Source of the DNA: Scleroderma bovista
Lineage: Eukaryota > Basidiomycota > Agaricomycetes > Boletales > Sclerodermataceae
Assembly (NCBI GenBank): GCA_037178675.1
Contig: JAYMGJ010000212.1
Location: 1-64,000 of the forward strand
DNA length: 64,000 nt
Direction of reading: 5' to 3'
This document shows positions 10,101 to 21,570 of the stretch, one piece after another. The translations under genes were made by a program, and so were the position numbers. The notes under the pieces are model-generated. The model ran no database searches. It saw nothing but the letters and a program-made list of their open reading frames with translations, and was not told the origin of the DNA. Positions within the stretch are counted from its first letter, which is position 1. Every line of letters begins with the position of its first letter.

Positions 10101-13100
10101 CATTCACGGACGTGATCAATCCGCAAGTTAACAATGTCCTCGAGGTATTGAGATAAGCCTTCTGTCCATTGTGCATCAGGAATTCGCTGGCGGGTTTCCC
10201 ATTGATCCCATGAACTTTGAAGGGCTGACAATGCTCGTTCACGAGTCTCGGACTGTGGCGCTGCTCCTACAGTAAGGAAGAACTGTGCCTTTGTATCAGG
10301 TAATTCTACAGGCACGTCGGTGTCCAGGTTCTGGCAACAACGTCAGATTAAGGCAGACAGGAAATCGCACGGGTTTGTGTGCTACCTTAAGAGGCTCTCG
10401 CTCAGAATCAATCTCCTGGAAGCCGAATGCTAAAGCATTGGGTAGTAGCGTAGACAATAGCTGCGCTCGGTGAGAAGCCATGGTCCCTAGGCGGGAGTAA
10501 ATATAACAGAGACAACAAAGTAGATTGCAGAACTTACGAGACATTGCTCCCCAATCATTGGCCTGGTACTATGTCAGCTAATGGAGATGTCATGAACTCC
10601 TTACACACCTTAAGTCTGGCCATCAATGTCTTCATCTTGTGAAGGAATTCGCCCGCAGCATCATGAGTTATAACCTGTTGATCGAGCCGACGCTTCAGGG
10701 CTGGGAATAACTTGTAAAAGTCTCTCGATTCAATGATAGGCCTGGAATGTATAGGTTTTTGTGCTTCTCATGATTTACAACGGATCATACCATGGAATGA
10801 TCGCCACTTTTCCAGCGTGAAGGCGCGCAATGAAGTTCGCTTCTTGGTCATTTTGCACCATCCTCTGAAACTTCAAGGAAAATCTGGTCGCCCATTGCGT
10901 AAGCCTATCGATCACCCTCTCGAATATGGGGTGACTCACTCTCTCGCAATTTCCGCCCTGTGTGTTTCCACAACATCCTGGTGGGATGTTAGACACCGGA
11001 CATTAGCACCGTGTATACAACCTACTTTGATAATGATAACTAAGCTCGACTGGAACAACGAAGGATTTGCAGCTGGGTCTAAAACAGTTGTACTCGACTC
11101 ATAGGATTGGAACAACCCTGTGATATCGCGACTAAGGACAAAGTTATTACGGTACAACACCTGTACGTGTGTTACCTTTCGGCTCACAGCAATCAGGGGC
11201 AGCGTACCAAATTTGTGATAGCAATATTGAATAGGACGAGTAATGTGTCCTCTTGCGCTGACCGTTCGATATGATGGACGCCTGAAGAAATGGCCCTTCA
11301 GCATAACTGACGTGGATTACAATGGAGTAACGAACCTTCGAAGTCGAGAGCCACGACCAGCTCCTTCTCCGTCGGGGTGACAGACATCCATACACCCTCA
11401 GTCGTCCGCGTCGCCGAGCCCGCAAACGACGTGTCAACAAGGTGGTTCAGAGCATAACTCTTTCCAACCGACTGTTCTCCCATCGAGGACACCACCCGAA
11501 CAGGCTGTCGTATTGTTAGTATAGTACAACGCTACTAATCATAGAACGGATCACCTTGGTCGCCATATACGACTGAAAAAGCGACTCATACCACCCGAAG
11601 GATATGCTGTCCACAATGCGGTTCACCTCTGCGCCCAAAAGCAATTTTTCCAATTCTGGTGAATATACACCATCTTTCAGCGGGACAAAATGGTTCTCTT
11701 TCGTCACCGCGATGTGAATAGGAATCAAGCACATAAAATCCACGACCCATTCGCCTGCACGATACTGCGAAACATTCCACTGCTTGGCGCCACACAACTC
11801 TGGTTTGAAGACGGCGAACGAAGTAGCGGAAACTTTGATGGACTTGAGAACGTCACCCGTTGGCTTCTTGGTTGTCCGCTCGAAAGTATAGATCATGTCG
11901 GCAAAATGTGGTGTGAACATATCGAAGTTGCGGTCCGTGACAAACACAAGGGTCCTCTGGCTCCTCAGAGTGGCAGAAGATATGGTCTCCCGCTGGACTG
12001 CTGCCAGTACTGGGAAGCGAGTCCACACTTCCGAATGACAGTCTACCAGACAGTTATGGGCGGATGTACTCGTCACCTCATTGGGGCTTCCACGGCTAGC
12101 CTTCTCTCGGAACATGAATTCAGTGATTTGGCGAGTAATATCGAGTGCATAGGACTGGCATTTGCGAGCTGAGAAGTCCAACCACAACAAGTGGACAATT
12201 GTCCTTGAGATCAGTGATGTGACGACGAAGGGTTCGCCACCAGGAAGGTTAGGAATGTTGAGTTCGATTCCTTCCGTTGAGCCGAAAGAGTCGCAGTGAT
12301 ACGCGGCCAGTGTAAGCTCGGCTCCATGGTCGAAGGAAACCAACAAGCACGATCCATCGGGTGTTGAGTGTACATTGGATGGAACTCCAACGAGGCTGAG
12401 CGTCGCAGGTCTGCACGAATTAATGAGATGATGACCCCAAAGGAACATATTAAGCTAACCGAAACTGCATCGTGACTAGAGAAAAGATTCTCGCTTGATT
12501 CTGGGAGTCCACAAGCAAGAGTTCTTCGCTTCCACTGACAAAGCATGCATGACGGATAGATACCCCGTCACTGTACCAGGCATTCAAGTTGATAGCGCTC
12601 CCTTGTGCTTGAAAGCCCCGGGTACCGTCGTGCACAAAAGTATGGAGTAATAGCTGTGAACGGTCACTACGGCTACTCTTCAGCTAGAGTAGATGAGGAT
12701 GCGCACCTTGTCCGAGGAGACGACGCTCAGCATCCGCTTGGACTCGTCGAAAGCTAACACAAAGTCTTGTCCAATCTTCTCGCGATTCAATGCTTTCCCG
12801 CACCGTCGAGATATGGCTCCATCAATAACAGTAAGACTCTCAAGATACACAGACAAGTTCCCAAGGCGGTCGGCCACAACAAGCAATATTTTGTCAGATG
12901 GAAGCAGTTGTGCACGCCTGGACTTGAGTCAATCAAAAAGCATCTCTTCAAGCGGAAACTGCGCACATTACAGAATACCCCTGAGGTAATCGGAACGTAT
13001 GCTCAAAGCGGAAACAAGGAGAAGGAATCGTGGACGGATTTAGCTGTAATTCATGCTTATTTTGTTCTGTCAGGCTCATGGTGCGTATGGTGAAGAGTGT

Positions 13101-15860
13101 CAAAGGATCCTCCAGAGTCTCGCGAACACCCCAAACTTTGAATGCAGGCGTGTAGGTGTGATAGTCATATGGTTGCCCTGTGTCCACCTCGACAGAATCA
13201 ATGCGCAGCGTGTGCCTAAAAGCCGATAACGGTTGAGGTGAACCTCATGTCAAAGGTCAGAACTCACGGATGCTGTATCTGGGTAGTTGAACCATTTACA
13301 TGGCGTATCAGCTGTAATCCGAGTTTGTGTTTCTCTTCGTCCTTGTAACTGAGGGTTTCAGCTTTGACTGTTGCCCTACAAGCATCTTCTTGGACCTTTT
13401 TAATCAACCCGACAAGTTTAGTTACTAATTGGTCAACAGCAACCATCAGGGACTTGTGTGCAAGCTCTTTCGCTCGTTGGACCAAAGGCTCTAGCTTTTT
13501 ATTCGTCGAGATGATGTCTAATTTGATGATCTCCGAGAAGAACTGGCTCTCGGTGATGTTGCGTGCCTCCCTATTAGCTTCCCGGAGAGCACGCTGTGCA
13601 AGGGAAGCCTTATCGTCGCCCGTTCTTAACAATGAGGCTTTGATGTCTTTGACTGCATCCATGAGGCCCTGAGTCGAAGGCTGGGTCCCTTTCGACGCAG
13701 ATTCCATAGCATTTTTGGCCACTTTGTAACCTCCCATCGCGGCGGTTTCCGCAACCACACTGCGGAGACGACCGTCTAGGTCTTTAGCCCTAGAAATAAA
13801 TTTTACAAAGAGACATAGCCGATCCTTGATACTCCGAAATTCAGGGTCAGATATCTTTATCAATTGATCCGTATTCCATTGAAAATGATCGCCCGCTTCT
13901 AGATAGAGAGAAACGATTTCCTGGAAGGGTACTACCATATACAATGAGACAACCCACAAAATATTCGATGCATGCTGGACGTTACCTGGCGTATCCGTTT
14001 CCTCCGCATTCGCGGATGACTGTTTCATGAGAAAACTATCGAGATGATCAATAAAAGGTGAGTCAAGAAAGGTTTTTGGAGAACGTACGGATAGAATCTT
14101 AACGCTTTGCGAACAACGGCCTCATGAACGGCCACGGACAATCCTTGCTCTTCTGTATCCAACTTCTCCTTCACCTTCCGTAGTTCTTCATCTTGCTTCC
14201 TTCGCCACTGGGCTTCTACCGTTGTACACTCGTGTGCCCAATTACCACATTCCGTGGGAAAACGCTTCCACAGGCCCACGTCGACAAGCATCCCGAGTGC
14301 TTGATCATCTAGAGATTCGCTGATGCATAGATGATCAGATGCCCTGAAAGAACAGAATATAATTCGAATCAGTACAAAATGGGCGACGGTGAGCTTACAG
14401 ATAGCTTTCCAACTGCAAAGACGTGAAAGAGCTTCCTTTGTAAACATCGACTACACGCTTGGCCGGCTGGTCCTGCACAGTCATAAAACCTTGGGCCGTC
14501 TCTCCATAGAGAAGAATGGGTTTCATCTGAACTTGATCAATTCCATCTGTGGTAGATTTGGAAAAGGAGATATGCTCGGAGTGAACCTAAGTAATGAACC
14601 TTGCAGATCTGTTAGTGGAGAAATTGAGGTGACATGCCTTGAATCCTTCCCGAACTTGTACGGATTCTTCCTGTTCCGTGGTTCTATCCAAAGCACAATT
14701 TATGATTCGACCACCCTCGTCATCTTCATCTCTGTAATCGTTATCGCCATCTTCGCCTTCGTTCCAAATAATTGACCGAGAGTGTTCCGACGACATTAAG
14801 GCGACAATCTGATCACACATTTTCGAAAGGTACCTGAAAAGGTTGATTCAAAATGCATGTACTGCATGTCGGCATTGGAAAGTGGAACGAACCTCATGAA
14901 TGTCACACGGTTTTGGCGGACTTGAGGTGGCGCGGAGTCATCCCAAGTGCTTTCCTCGGGCCAATAAATGACAAAGATTTGCTCTGCATTGTTTTGCTGT
15001 TCAGCGGGACGAAGGATATACATTCCAGAGCGAAGGACCCTCTGTGCTTGTCCCAGTGTGCTCGGGTCTACAAGTAGTTGTGCAGCCCTAAAAAGGAATC
15101 GCATTGGTTGGCGCATAATGCATAGCACTAAGTAGATGACGTACACAGCATCATCGACGACACCAAGTTCCAGGAGGAACCTAACGATTTCTTCTTTGCT
15201 TCCATAAATACCCACAGGTTTAATGACGTATTGATCCAGTGATTTGAAGTCAACCTTTGTCATAGAGGCGTAGGAACCAGGGCAAACAGTATTGATGAAG
15301 GCTTTCAGACGTTGTTGAGATATTATAATTTTGTCAACTAGGAAAGGTATGAGCGAGAATGTGTTGGCCATGACAAGGTATTACCCAGTCCACCATTCCC
15401 TTGCTCAGTAATCAAATCGAGGATCCTGTACAATCCGGTGATAGAATAAGCCAGGTCCAAATCGTCATGCAGGTTGCGAGGCTCATCGACATCCATCTGT
15501 GAAACCCTCAGCCCCCGCATTTCGCCGACATTGAACTTCACTCACCCCATCACCCGGTGATAAGTCTGAATGGACTGATTCGTAGCAACTTTGGAAGGAA
15601 TCGTCGTCGTCGTCACTCTCAGTGCCCTGGGACGCATCCCGTTTGTCCGCATACCCCTTCGCTATTGATACAGTTGATTCAGAGTCACTGTAGGTAGTGA
15701 ACTGAATTGATGGGCCGTCTAGGTCCACCGAAGAATTGTCCGAAGTGGCGATTGAAGGAGCATAACCTCCCACATCTGATGGGCTAGAATCAGATGCTGC
15801 CCAAGTGGACGTGTCGTTGTAAGAGTCTACATGAAGATCAGAAACCAACAATTCATCCAT
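7147..15860 (-). CDS. Giant multidomain protein: VLIG/GBP-like GTPase, Cys-rich modules, vWA
   Basis: Some thirty exons from ATG 15860 downward can be joined in frame, giving roughly 2,400 residues. The order is: acidic N-terminus; helical middle (VKEKLDTEEQGLSVAVHEA); a propeller-like stretch; a P-loop GTPase near residue 1,200 (GEQSVGKS, later VVALDFEG and QEDTLLVLFN) resembling very large inducible GTPases; a helical region; repeated Cys/His modules (LCKLQCASCQLLC, HLCGKPCKFEG, CEARLCSITCQLC); and a C-terminal vWA domain with DRSGSGSM as MIDAS and IIFLSDGEC. The family is known from agaricomycetes but its role is not; membrane-active or defence GTPase function is inference. Three introns use GC donors. 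The terminal exon expected after ...YTQTLDT is missing here: the frame runs into intron-like sequence and stops at 7147, whereas the duplicate at 16.8 kb keeps VQLAETFLGI...ALMR. So the gene appears 3'-truncated by about 20 codons. Confidence 0.8.
8244..8292 (-). other. GC-AG intron in the Cys-rich/vWA linker
   Basis: A 49-nt intron with donor TG|GCAAGT and acceptor CAACAG. Removal joins ...AMFAK to CDAMC in frame, as needed by the flanking Cys-rich sequence. No GT donor nearby restores the frame. Confidence 0.65.
9494..9546 (-). other. GC-AG intron in the Cys-rich region
   Basis: A 53-nt intron with donor AAG|GCAAGT and acceptor TTTATAG, joining ATIHACGK to PCSLSSVKL. This is the textbook GC-donor context AG|GCAAGT. 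Confidence 0.65.
14587..14637 (-). other. GC-AG intron (donor GCATGT)
   Basis: A 51-nt intron joining VREGFK to VHSEHISFSK. The inverted duplicate at 16.5 kb has the same intron with a normal GTATGT donor, so a single T/C change separates the two copies. Confidence 0.7.
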
Positions 15861-15867
15861 GGTAGGT

Positions 15868-15889
15868 TAAGAGAGAGAGAGAGAGAGAA
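15868..15889 (-). promoter_or_regulatory. Pyrimidine (CT)n tract just upstream of the giant gene's ATG
   Basis: On the gene strand a run of CT dinucleotides (about 9 units) ends about 9 nt before the start codon. CT-rich leaders are common in highly transcribed fungal genes. A regulatory role here is only suggested by position. Confidence 0.5.
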
Positions 15890-16317
15890 GTCGATTTTCA
15901 GCATCACAAGTTCGTACCCCTTTTGAAACAAAGGGTTGGACGCCATGAGGTGGACATGAGGTACGTGAATTAGAAGTGCTGCCTGATAGAACAGATGCAG
16001 ATCAATGCTATAAAGTTTGACCAAGATCAGGGTTGTGGGCATAACCCAAACGCATCTACACCCTGGTGAGTTGGCAATGCGCGACGCAGTTCTCCCATGT
16101 TGTGCGGAAGACCTCGCGCGCTGGCACGATCAGGGTGACCACGATGGATAGATGGGTGCGAACCAGGTCCAAACGCAACGCGGTGGGTGTACATACAAGG
16201 TAGCCCTCAAACAGTTTCAACATAATGATATATCACGTGATGCGACCGTGAAGTTACTGTGTAGTGTCCTATTTACATTTATTTATTTGTACATGCCCAG
16301 CCACGACGCGACTTTGT

Positions 16318-16860
16318 TGCAAAGGGCTGTACTAATGTCGTCGAAACACTCTCAGTCAATTATTTGGAACGAAGGTGAAGATGACGGTAACGATTCCAAA
16401 GATGAAGATGACGAGGATGGTCGAATCATAAAATGTGCTTTGGATAGAACCACGGAACAGGAAGAGTCCGTACAAGTTCGGGAAGGATTCAAGGTATGTG
16501 CCCCTAATTTCTCTACCAACAGATCTGCAAGGTTCATGAGCTAGGTTCACTCCGAGCACATCTCCTTTTCCAAATCTACCACAGATGGAATTGATCAAGC
16601 TCAGACGAAACCCATTCTTCTCTATGGAGAGACAACGCAAGCTCTATGCAGCACCAGCCGGCCAAGCGCATAGCCGATGTTTACAAAGGAAGGTCTTTCA
16701 CGTCTTTGCCGTCAACATACACTCAAGCCCTTGATACCGTACGGTCTCTCCCCACTTCTACTCATTAATTTCCTGACATTATTATAGGTGCAACTGGCAG
16801 AAACGTTCCTCGGAATTGCAGAGTCGCTTCGGAAGCCACGAGGTGCACTGATGCGCTGAG
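16318..16860 (+). pseudogene. Inverted, internally deleted duplicate of the GTPase/vWA gene
   Basis: From about 16335 the plus strand repeats a middle part of the minus-strand gene (SIIWNEGED, CALDRTTEQEESVQVREGF, YGET) in the opposite orientation. The parental counterpart lies at about 14400-14800. A deletion of about 7 bp shifts the frame after YGET. At about 16707 the copy jumps straight from SFTSL to the gene's C-terminus (STYTQALDT), then a GTACGG-donor intron and a last exon encoding VQLAETFLGIAESLRKPRGA and stop. More than 7 kb of intervening gene is absent. The copy preserves the terminal exon missing from the full-length gene and a GT donor where the parent has GC. It cannot encode a functional protein. 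Confidence 0.8.
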
Positions 16861-17423
16861 CGAGTTTCCGCCGAAGGTAGATACATGGGAAGAACTCTCC
16901 ATTAGTCTGATATTCGAATGTGTTAGTAGATAATCTGTATGATTGTGAATTGAGATACATTTCATGTTCCTATACAAACCCGTCCGACTGCAAAGCATGT
17001 TGTACTTCAACTGTGCTGACAGTCACGTTTCGGGGCCGTGTTTCGGAGTCTGATTGAACAAACTCAGCGCTGGCTTCCAGCATGGATCATCATCCGTCAC
17101 GATGTCTCGATCCACCCACCATGATGTTTTTATGCTCGGTGTAGCAGGTCAAAGGCACCTAGACAGAATTCAGACGTGGCCGCATATTGGGGCGGTGGCA
17201 GTTGGAATACAACGTCAATATTCCCTGCGCCCTGCGGCTGAACAAAACTCTGCGGCAGCCTCAGGAAGGTGATCAAGAAGTTGTACTCTTCCCCAAAGTA
17301 TCCTCAGCGCTTTCTTATTGTTAGATCAGATGATCTACACGAGGCTAACCTGGGCGGCTGATTCGTCGCACTGCATATAAGGCGTTGCAATCCTGGGGTC
17401 TCCACTATCGCATCATATCTATC
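16861..17423. other. Gap without a recognised gene, likely promoter of the VIT-vWA gene
   Basis: I see no coding sequence with family resemblance here. Short frames are open on both strands but lack conserved motifs. It probably contains the upstream region of the VIT-vWA gene; no clear TATA box was found. Confidence 0.4.
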
Positions 17424-20400
17424 ATGCCACCCACCAGCGCTGGTATCGTTCATCAGCCTCCAGGACAGGCAACGTTGGAATATCTCCCTCTGGAAAAAGT
17501 TGTCGTCAGAGCCTGGATAGTAGATGGTACGTCTGAACCAATACTTCCCACGCACATACCCTGGATTCGTCAATTCCTGGACTTCAACTAACGCTACACG
17601 GTGGCGACAGTGTCTGCGCGAATTGTGTTGACACAATCTTTTCGAAATACGTCGGAACAGCCCACCGCTAGAGCCAAGTACGTCTTCCCGCTTCCGGAAC
17701 GATCGGCCGTATGTGCCTTTGAACTTGAACATGCCGATGGACGTGTCGTTATTGGTACTGTGAAGGAAAAGGAAGCTGCTGCCCAGACGTTCGAAGCAGC
17801 AGTTGCAGCAGGGAAGACAGCGGGGCTGATCGAGAGTGTGACAGACGATAGTCAGTCAGCATGTTGCACATTGGAATCTCCCTCATCCCTTCTTGCAGTA
17901 TTCGCCATATCGGTAGGATCGATCCCTGCGGTACAGCAGGTAACGACCCGTATTACCGTGAGTTCAAGACCATGATCACTTGCTTTGCTTATTTATTCAT
18001 TGAAAGTTTACCATGGACCTTCTCAATGAGGGTCTCCGAGATCACGTACGTCTCCAACTTCCTTTCACTATTTTCGAACGATACGGTCCTCCTCCTGAGG
18101 CAATGGCGGATGCTGCCACTACGTCAAATGCCACATGCATTGACATCAGAGTCGACATCCAAACTAGTGACGTCATCCACACTGTACACAGTCCAACTCA
18201 CCCCGGCATCTTATTGTTGCGGTACAAGATGCGCGACGGACGTAAATCCCACCGGCGGATGTCCGCATCTTGGAAATCTTCGGCCTTCCTCCAAGGAGAC
18301 TTCGTGATCACCGTGCACGCCGACGGGCTGGACAAACCAAGATGCTTTGCAGAAGTAGCAGACAAGGGCACAATTGGCATGCAGCTCACACTTGTGCCAT
18401 CGTTCAGAGTGCCACGCATTTCATCTCAAGAATATATTTTTCTGATCGACAAGTCGGGGAGTATGAGAGACTCACGGATAGAGACCGCAAAACGCACTTT
18501 ATCTATGCTCCTCCGGCTAATGCCAATGGATCAGACTGTGTTCAATATTTTGAGCTTTGACCACAACACATGGCCCCTTTGGGGACTATCTCGTGAACTC
18601 GACCAAAACTCGCTGCAAGTTGCGGTGAGCTCCTTTTTAATATGCATCAATGACCCTCCGAGCTGATCAGTGCATCAGATTTCCCATGTGGAAGGACTGA
18701 CAATCGATGATGGCGGAACAGAGATCGCTGGGGCTCTGGGGGCTGCAATAAATGTCCGAAAGCGTGATCGGCCTACGGCAATATTTCTTTTGACAGATGG
18801 CGAGGTATACGTACGTATCGTCTGTGGGCCTGTCCACGTATGTGGTTAACCTCCCATGCAGGACCTAGATGGGCCCCCAACCATTGTAGGCAATGCTGTA
18901 CACGATTCACCCCCACACGCACCCTTGCGTGTATTTGTACTTGGCATCGGAGACGCCTCCTCCGAAATGTGCGAAAGAATTGCGCGTGCCGGGAATGGAG
19001 AGTGTCTCTTCGCACACTCACACGAAAGCATCCTAGGCAAATGTGCTCGGCTTCTTAACGCGGGTCGCTCCAAGAAGATCGAGCGCATCGAGGTAGACTG
19101 GGGCGTGCGGTCGTCAAATAAATCCCAGCTGTCAAATGCGCCTTCACCACGTCTCACCTTTTCTGCAGATACCCTCGAACTTGAACCTCCGCCAGCCCTC
19201 CAGCAGGCTCCACATGCGCTCACCAAGATCTTCGCAGGGATCCGTTTCACAGTCTTCGCAATAATATCTTCCACACGAACGCCATCCTCGATAAAGCTTT
19301 TCACCAAGTTCGAAGGGGTGAATGACCCATTGGAATGGGATGTCCCCGTTACGGAAGTCAAGCCATTTAGAGACTCGGACTCAGATATCCCTCTTGTGCA
19401 CACGCTCGCCGCGCGCAAGTTGATCTCGGAGCTACATGAAGGGAGAGCACCTCTCCCGTGTGTGGTTGGATCTGTCGCAGCTTCAGATGACCAGGTCAGG
19501 AAGGCGGCCATTGTGAGGCTTGGATTGGAGTACCAGATTGCTAGCAGATATACATCCTTCGTGGCAGTTGAGGATGAACAGCAACGATCGGCAAGCGGTG
19601 GTCGAAGAAAGTCCGACAAGGGATGGATTAGGACAAGGTTACAACTGCACACAAATGCTTCTGCGCAACAACCGAGCCCAAGGGAGGACACTGGAGAAGA
19701 AGAAGACGGTCTGTTAGGCACTTTCATTAATGGTATAACTTCAGCGCTCTCTTTTGTCTTCAACGCGCTTGGCGGAACTTCATCCACTTCACCATCACAT
19801 GAGCGCCAAAACATTCCCGGTATGTACGTCGGCTCCGACTCGAGTCTGGACGTAGATGATGCAAGTCCCCGTGGACGAAGTTCTACCGCTCGGGTCCCAG
19901 GGAATGGGTTTTCGCGTTGTAACAGTACGGAGACATTATCAACTCTGAGTTCTCTGGAAGGGTCATGCTCGTCTTGCTGGACATCCACCCGGTCCCCAAG
20001 TCCCAGGGCTCGCTCTCCTGATCCAATTACACGCGCACCATCTCCCGAGTTCGTTCACCAAGGAGGGGCTCGAAGAGCAGCATATTTCACACCACCTGGT
20101 GGAGTATCATTGCCACCAGTAGACGCTTCCATGGGACCCCCTACAGTATCCAAGGATGCCTATGAGGTATTCCAACTTCTCGGCCTTGACGGCTCGTTCT
20201 CCCCCTCTCCGGAGCTTAAACGGATCGTTGGGGCCGGAGTATTGGAGAAAGCTGAAGAATTCGATGCGGATAGCAAGTTGTGGGCAACGATAGTGGCAGT
20301 GGCATACTTGAAGGAGAATTTACAAAACGAACCGGACTTACTTGATGCACTGCTCGCTAAAGCAGAGGACTTCATCAAGGAGGCGCAGGTGCGAGGAAGA

Positions 20401-20481
20401 GGAAGTTTACCGGCGCGATTTGAAGATATGGTTAGACAAGCCTCGGAGTTTCTCAGGATGGCGCGAGAGAGCACCCTGTGA
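17424..20481 (+). CDS. VIT plus von Willebrand factor A domain protein
   Basis: Six exons: 17424-17526, 17611-17850, 17899-17957, 18007-18624, 18679-18804 and 18862-20481, giving 921 residues with consistent phases. Residues about 10-150 form a VIT domain (YLPLEKVVVRAWIVD, VSARIVLTQSF, RAKYVFPLPERSAVCAFE, GTVKEKEAAAQTFE). The vWA domain follows at about 270-460, with MIDAS FLIDKSGSM, downstream DGGTEI and FLLTDGE. This is the arrangement of inter-alpha-trypsin-inhibitor heavy chain/PARP4-like proteins, common in agaricomycetes. Residues 610-760 are Ser/Pro-rich and probably disordered. The C-terminal 120 residues are helical and contain the conserved AYEVFQLLGLDGSFSPS block. No signal peptide is seen, so a cytoplasmic metal-dependent adhesion or scaffold role is inferred. 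It lies head-to-head with the GTPase/vWA gene but is not homologous outside vWA. Confidence 0.9.
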
Positions 20482-21570
20482 CGAATTGGACGCCGATCTG
20501 GAGGATGGCTTGTGCGGTGGAACTTCGGAGTATTGGAGAACAATCAAGTGGCTCACGTATAAACAGAAGTAAACATGTACCTTCGCATATCCCGACCTTT
20601 CGAAATTTCAAGTCATGCCTTAGGACAGTTACCCTGGCGAGTCTGCGTCAAGCATACGTCGCAAGATGAGTCTGACCATGCCAAGATCGACCTGCCGTTG
20701 CTATATCATATGTTACCCATGCATCATGGCAAGACTCTATCACTATGCACCATGGTAGCGAGGGCTGTTCCAACCCTTGATTCTGGACTAGAAATTCGAG
20801 GCTCGAAACGCCGCGTGCGTGGCAGACCACAGTTGTTGTGATGATTGATGACCGAGGCTGCTTTTGAGGTCGAGGGAAGATGGAACACTTCGTTCAGTCG
20901 TGGATCACTCAGCAGTCATGCGCATGACCTTGGATGCAAATGAACGGTCAGTGCATACCCTGTTTCAAGCTCCCGTACTTGCTTCTGCGTGATTTTGGCG
21001 TCCTTCTTAGCCCAGGGCCACAAGTACATATGCCAAGTTGATACCTGCGGCCCTGTCGTGGTTTTAAGTAAAAACACTTGTTGGTCTGTCAGCGATGGAG
21101 AGTGCTTTTGTTGCGGGAGATGATGAGGGACGACGGCAATGTCCGATCAACTTGATCCGAATTGTGGAATATGACGACTTGAACATTTTCATGTCGGAAC
21201 ACGGACGCTTTTGTTTAGTTTTGGAATGTAGCCAAACAAATGATGATTCTATGTTCAAGGAATGAATTTCGAAATGTCAGTATCGTGAACCTACCACCGT
21301 CAGTGTACCCCTGACAACTTGCCCATAGCCTTTCACTTGATGACCGTATTTCCGTGACGCTGTCATGGTATGAGCAGCAGATGGTGAAGGGACAGTGAAT
21401 CGGAGGGCGTTCTTCTCAGATTGAGTCTGGGAGAACAGTTTATTAGGTTGGCAAGCCCACACACTACCTGCGCACGATGACAACGGAAATGTACTAAGGG
21501 AAAATAATGATACAAACGGAAATCATATGTGGCCTGTACAATACTACAACTCAACTCGTGTCAGCGTGCG
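20482..21570. other. Intergenic gap between convergent genes, with one dispersed repeat
   Basis: The VIT-vWA gene ends and the minus-strand MCT gene ends here. The only recognisable element is the repeat motif at 21205-21245, listed separately. No further gene is seen. Confidence 0.5.
21205..21245 (+). repeat. Dispersed repeat motif (TTTGTTTAGTTTTGGAATG family)
   Basis: This segment contains TTTGTTTAGTTTTGGAATG followed by TAGCCAAACAAATG. Closely related segments occur at 38025-38060, 38094-38135 and, inverted, 39247-39285. It is therefore a dispersed repeat in this genome, perhaps the end of a small mobile element. Confidence 0.6.

Noticed and set aside
10012..10242. Small frames opposite or within exons of the giant GTPase/vWA gene
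   Set aside because: Shadows; the minus-strand exons join in frame with conserved motifs and cover this DNA.
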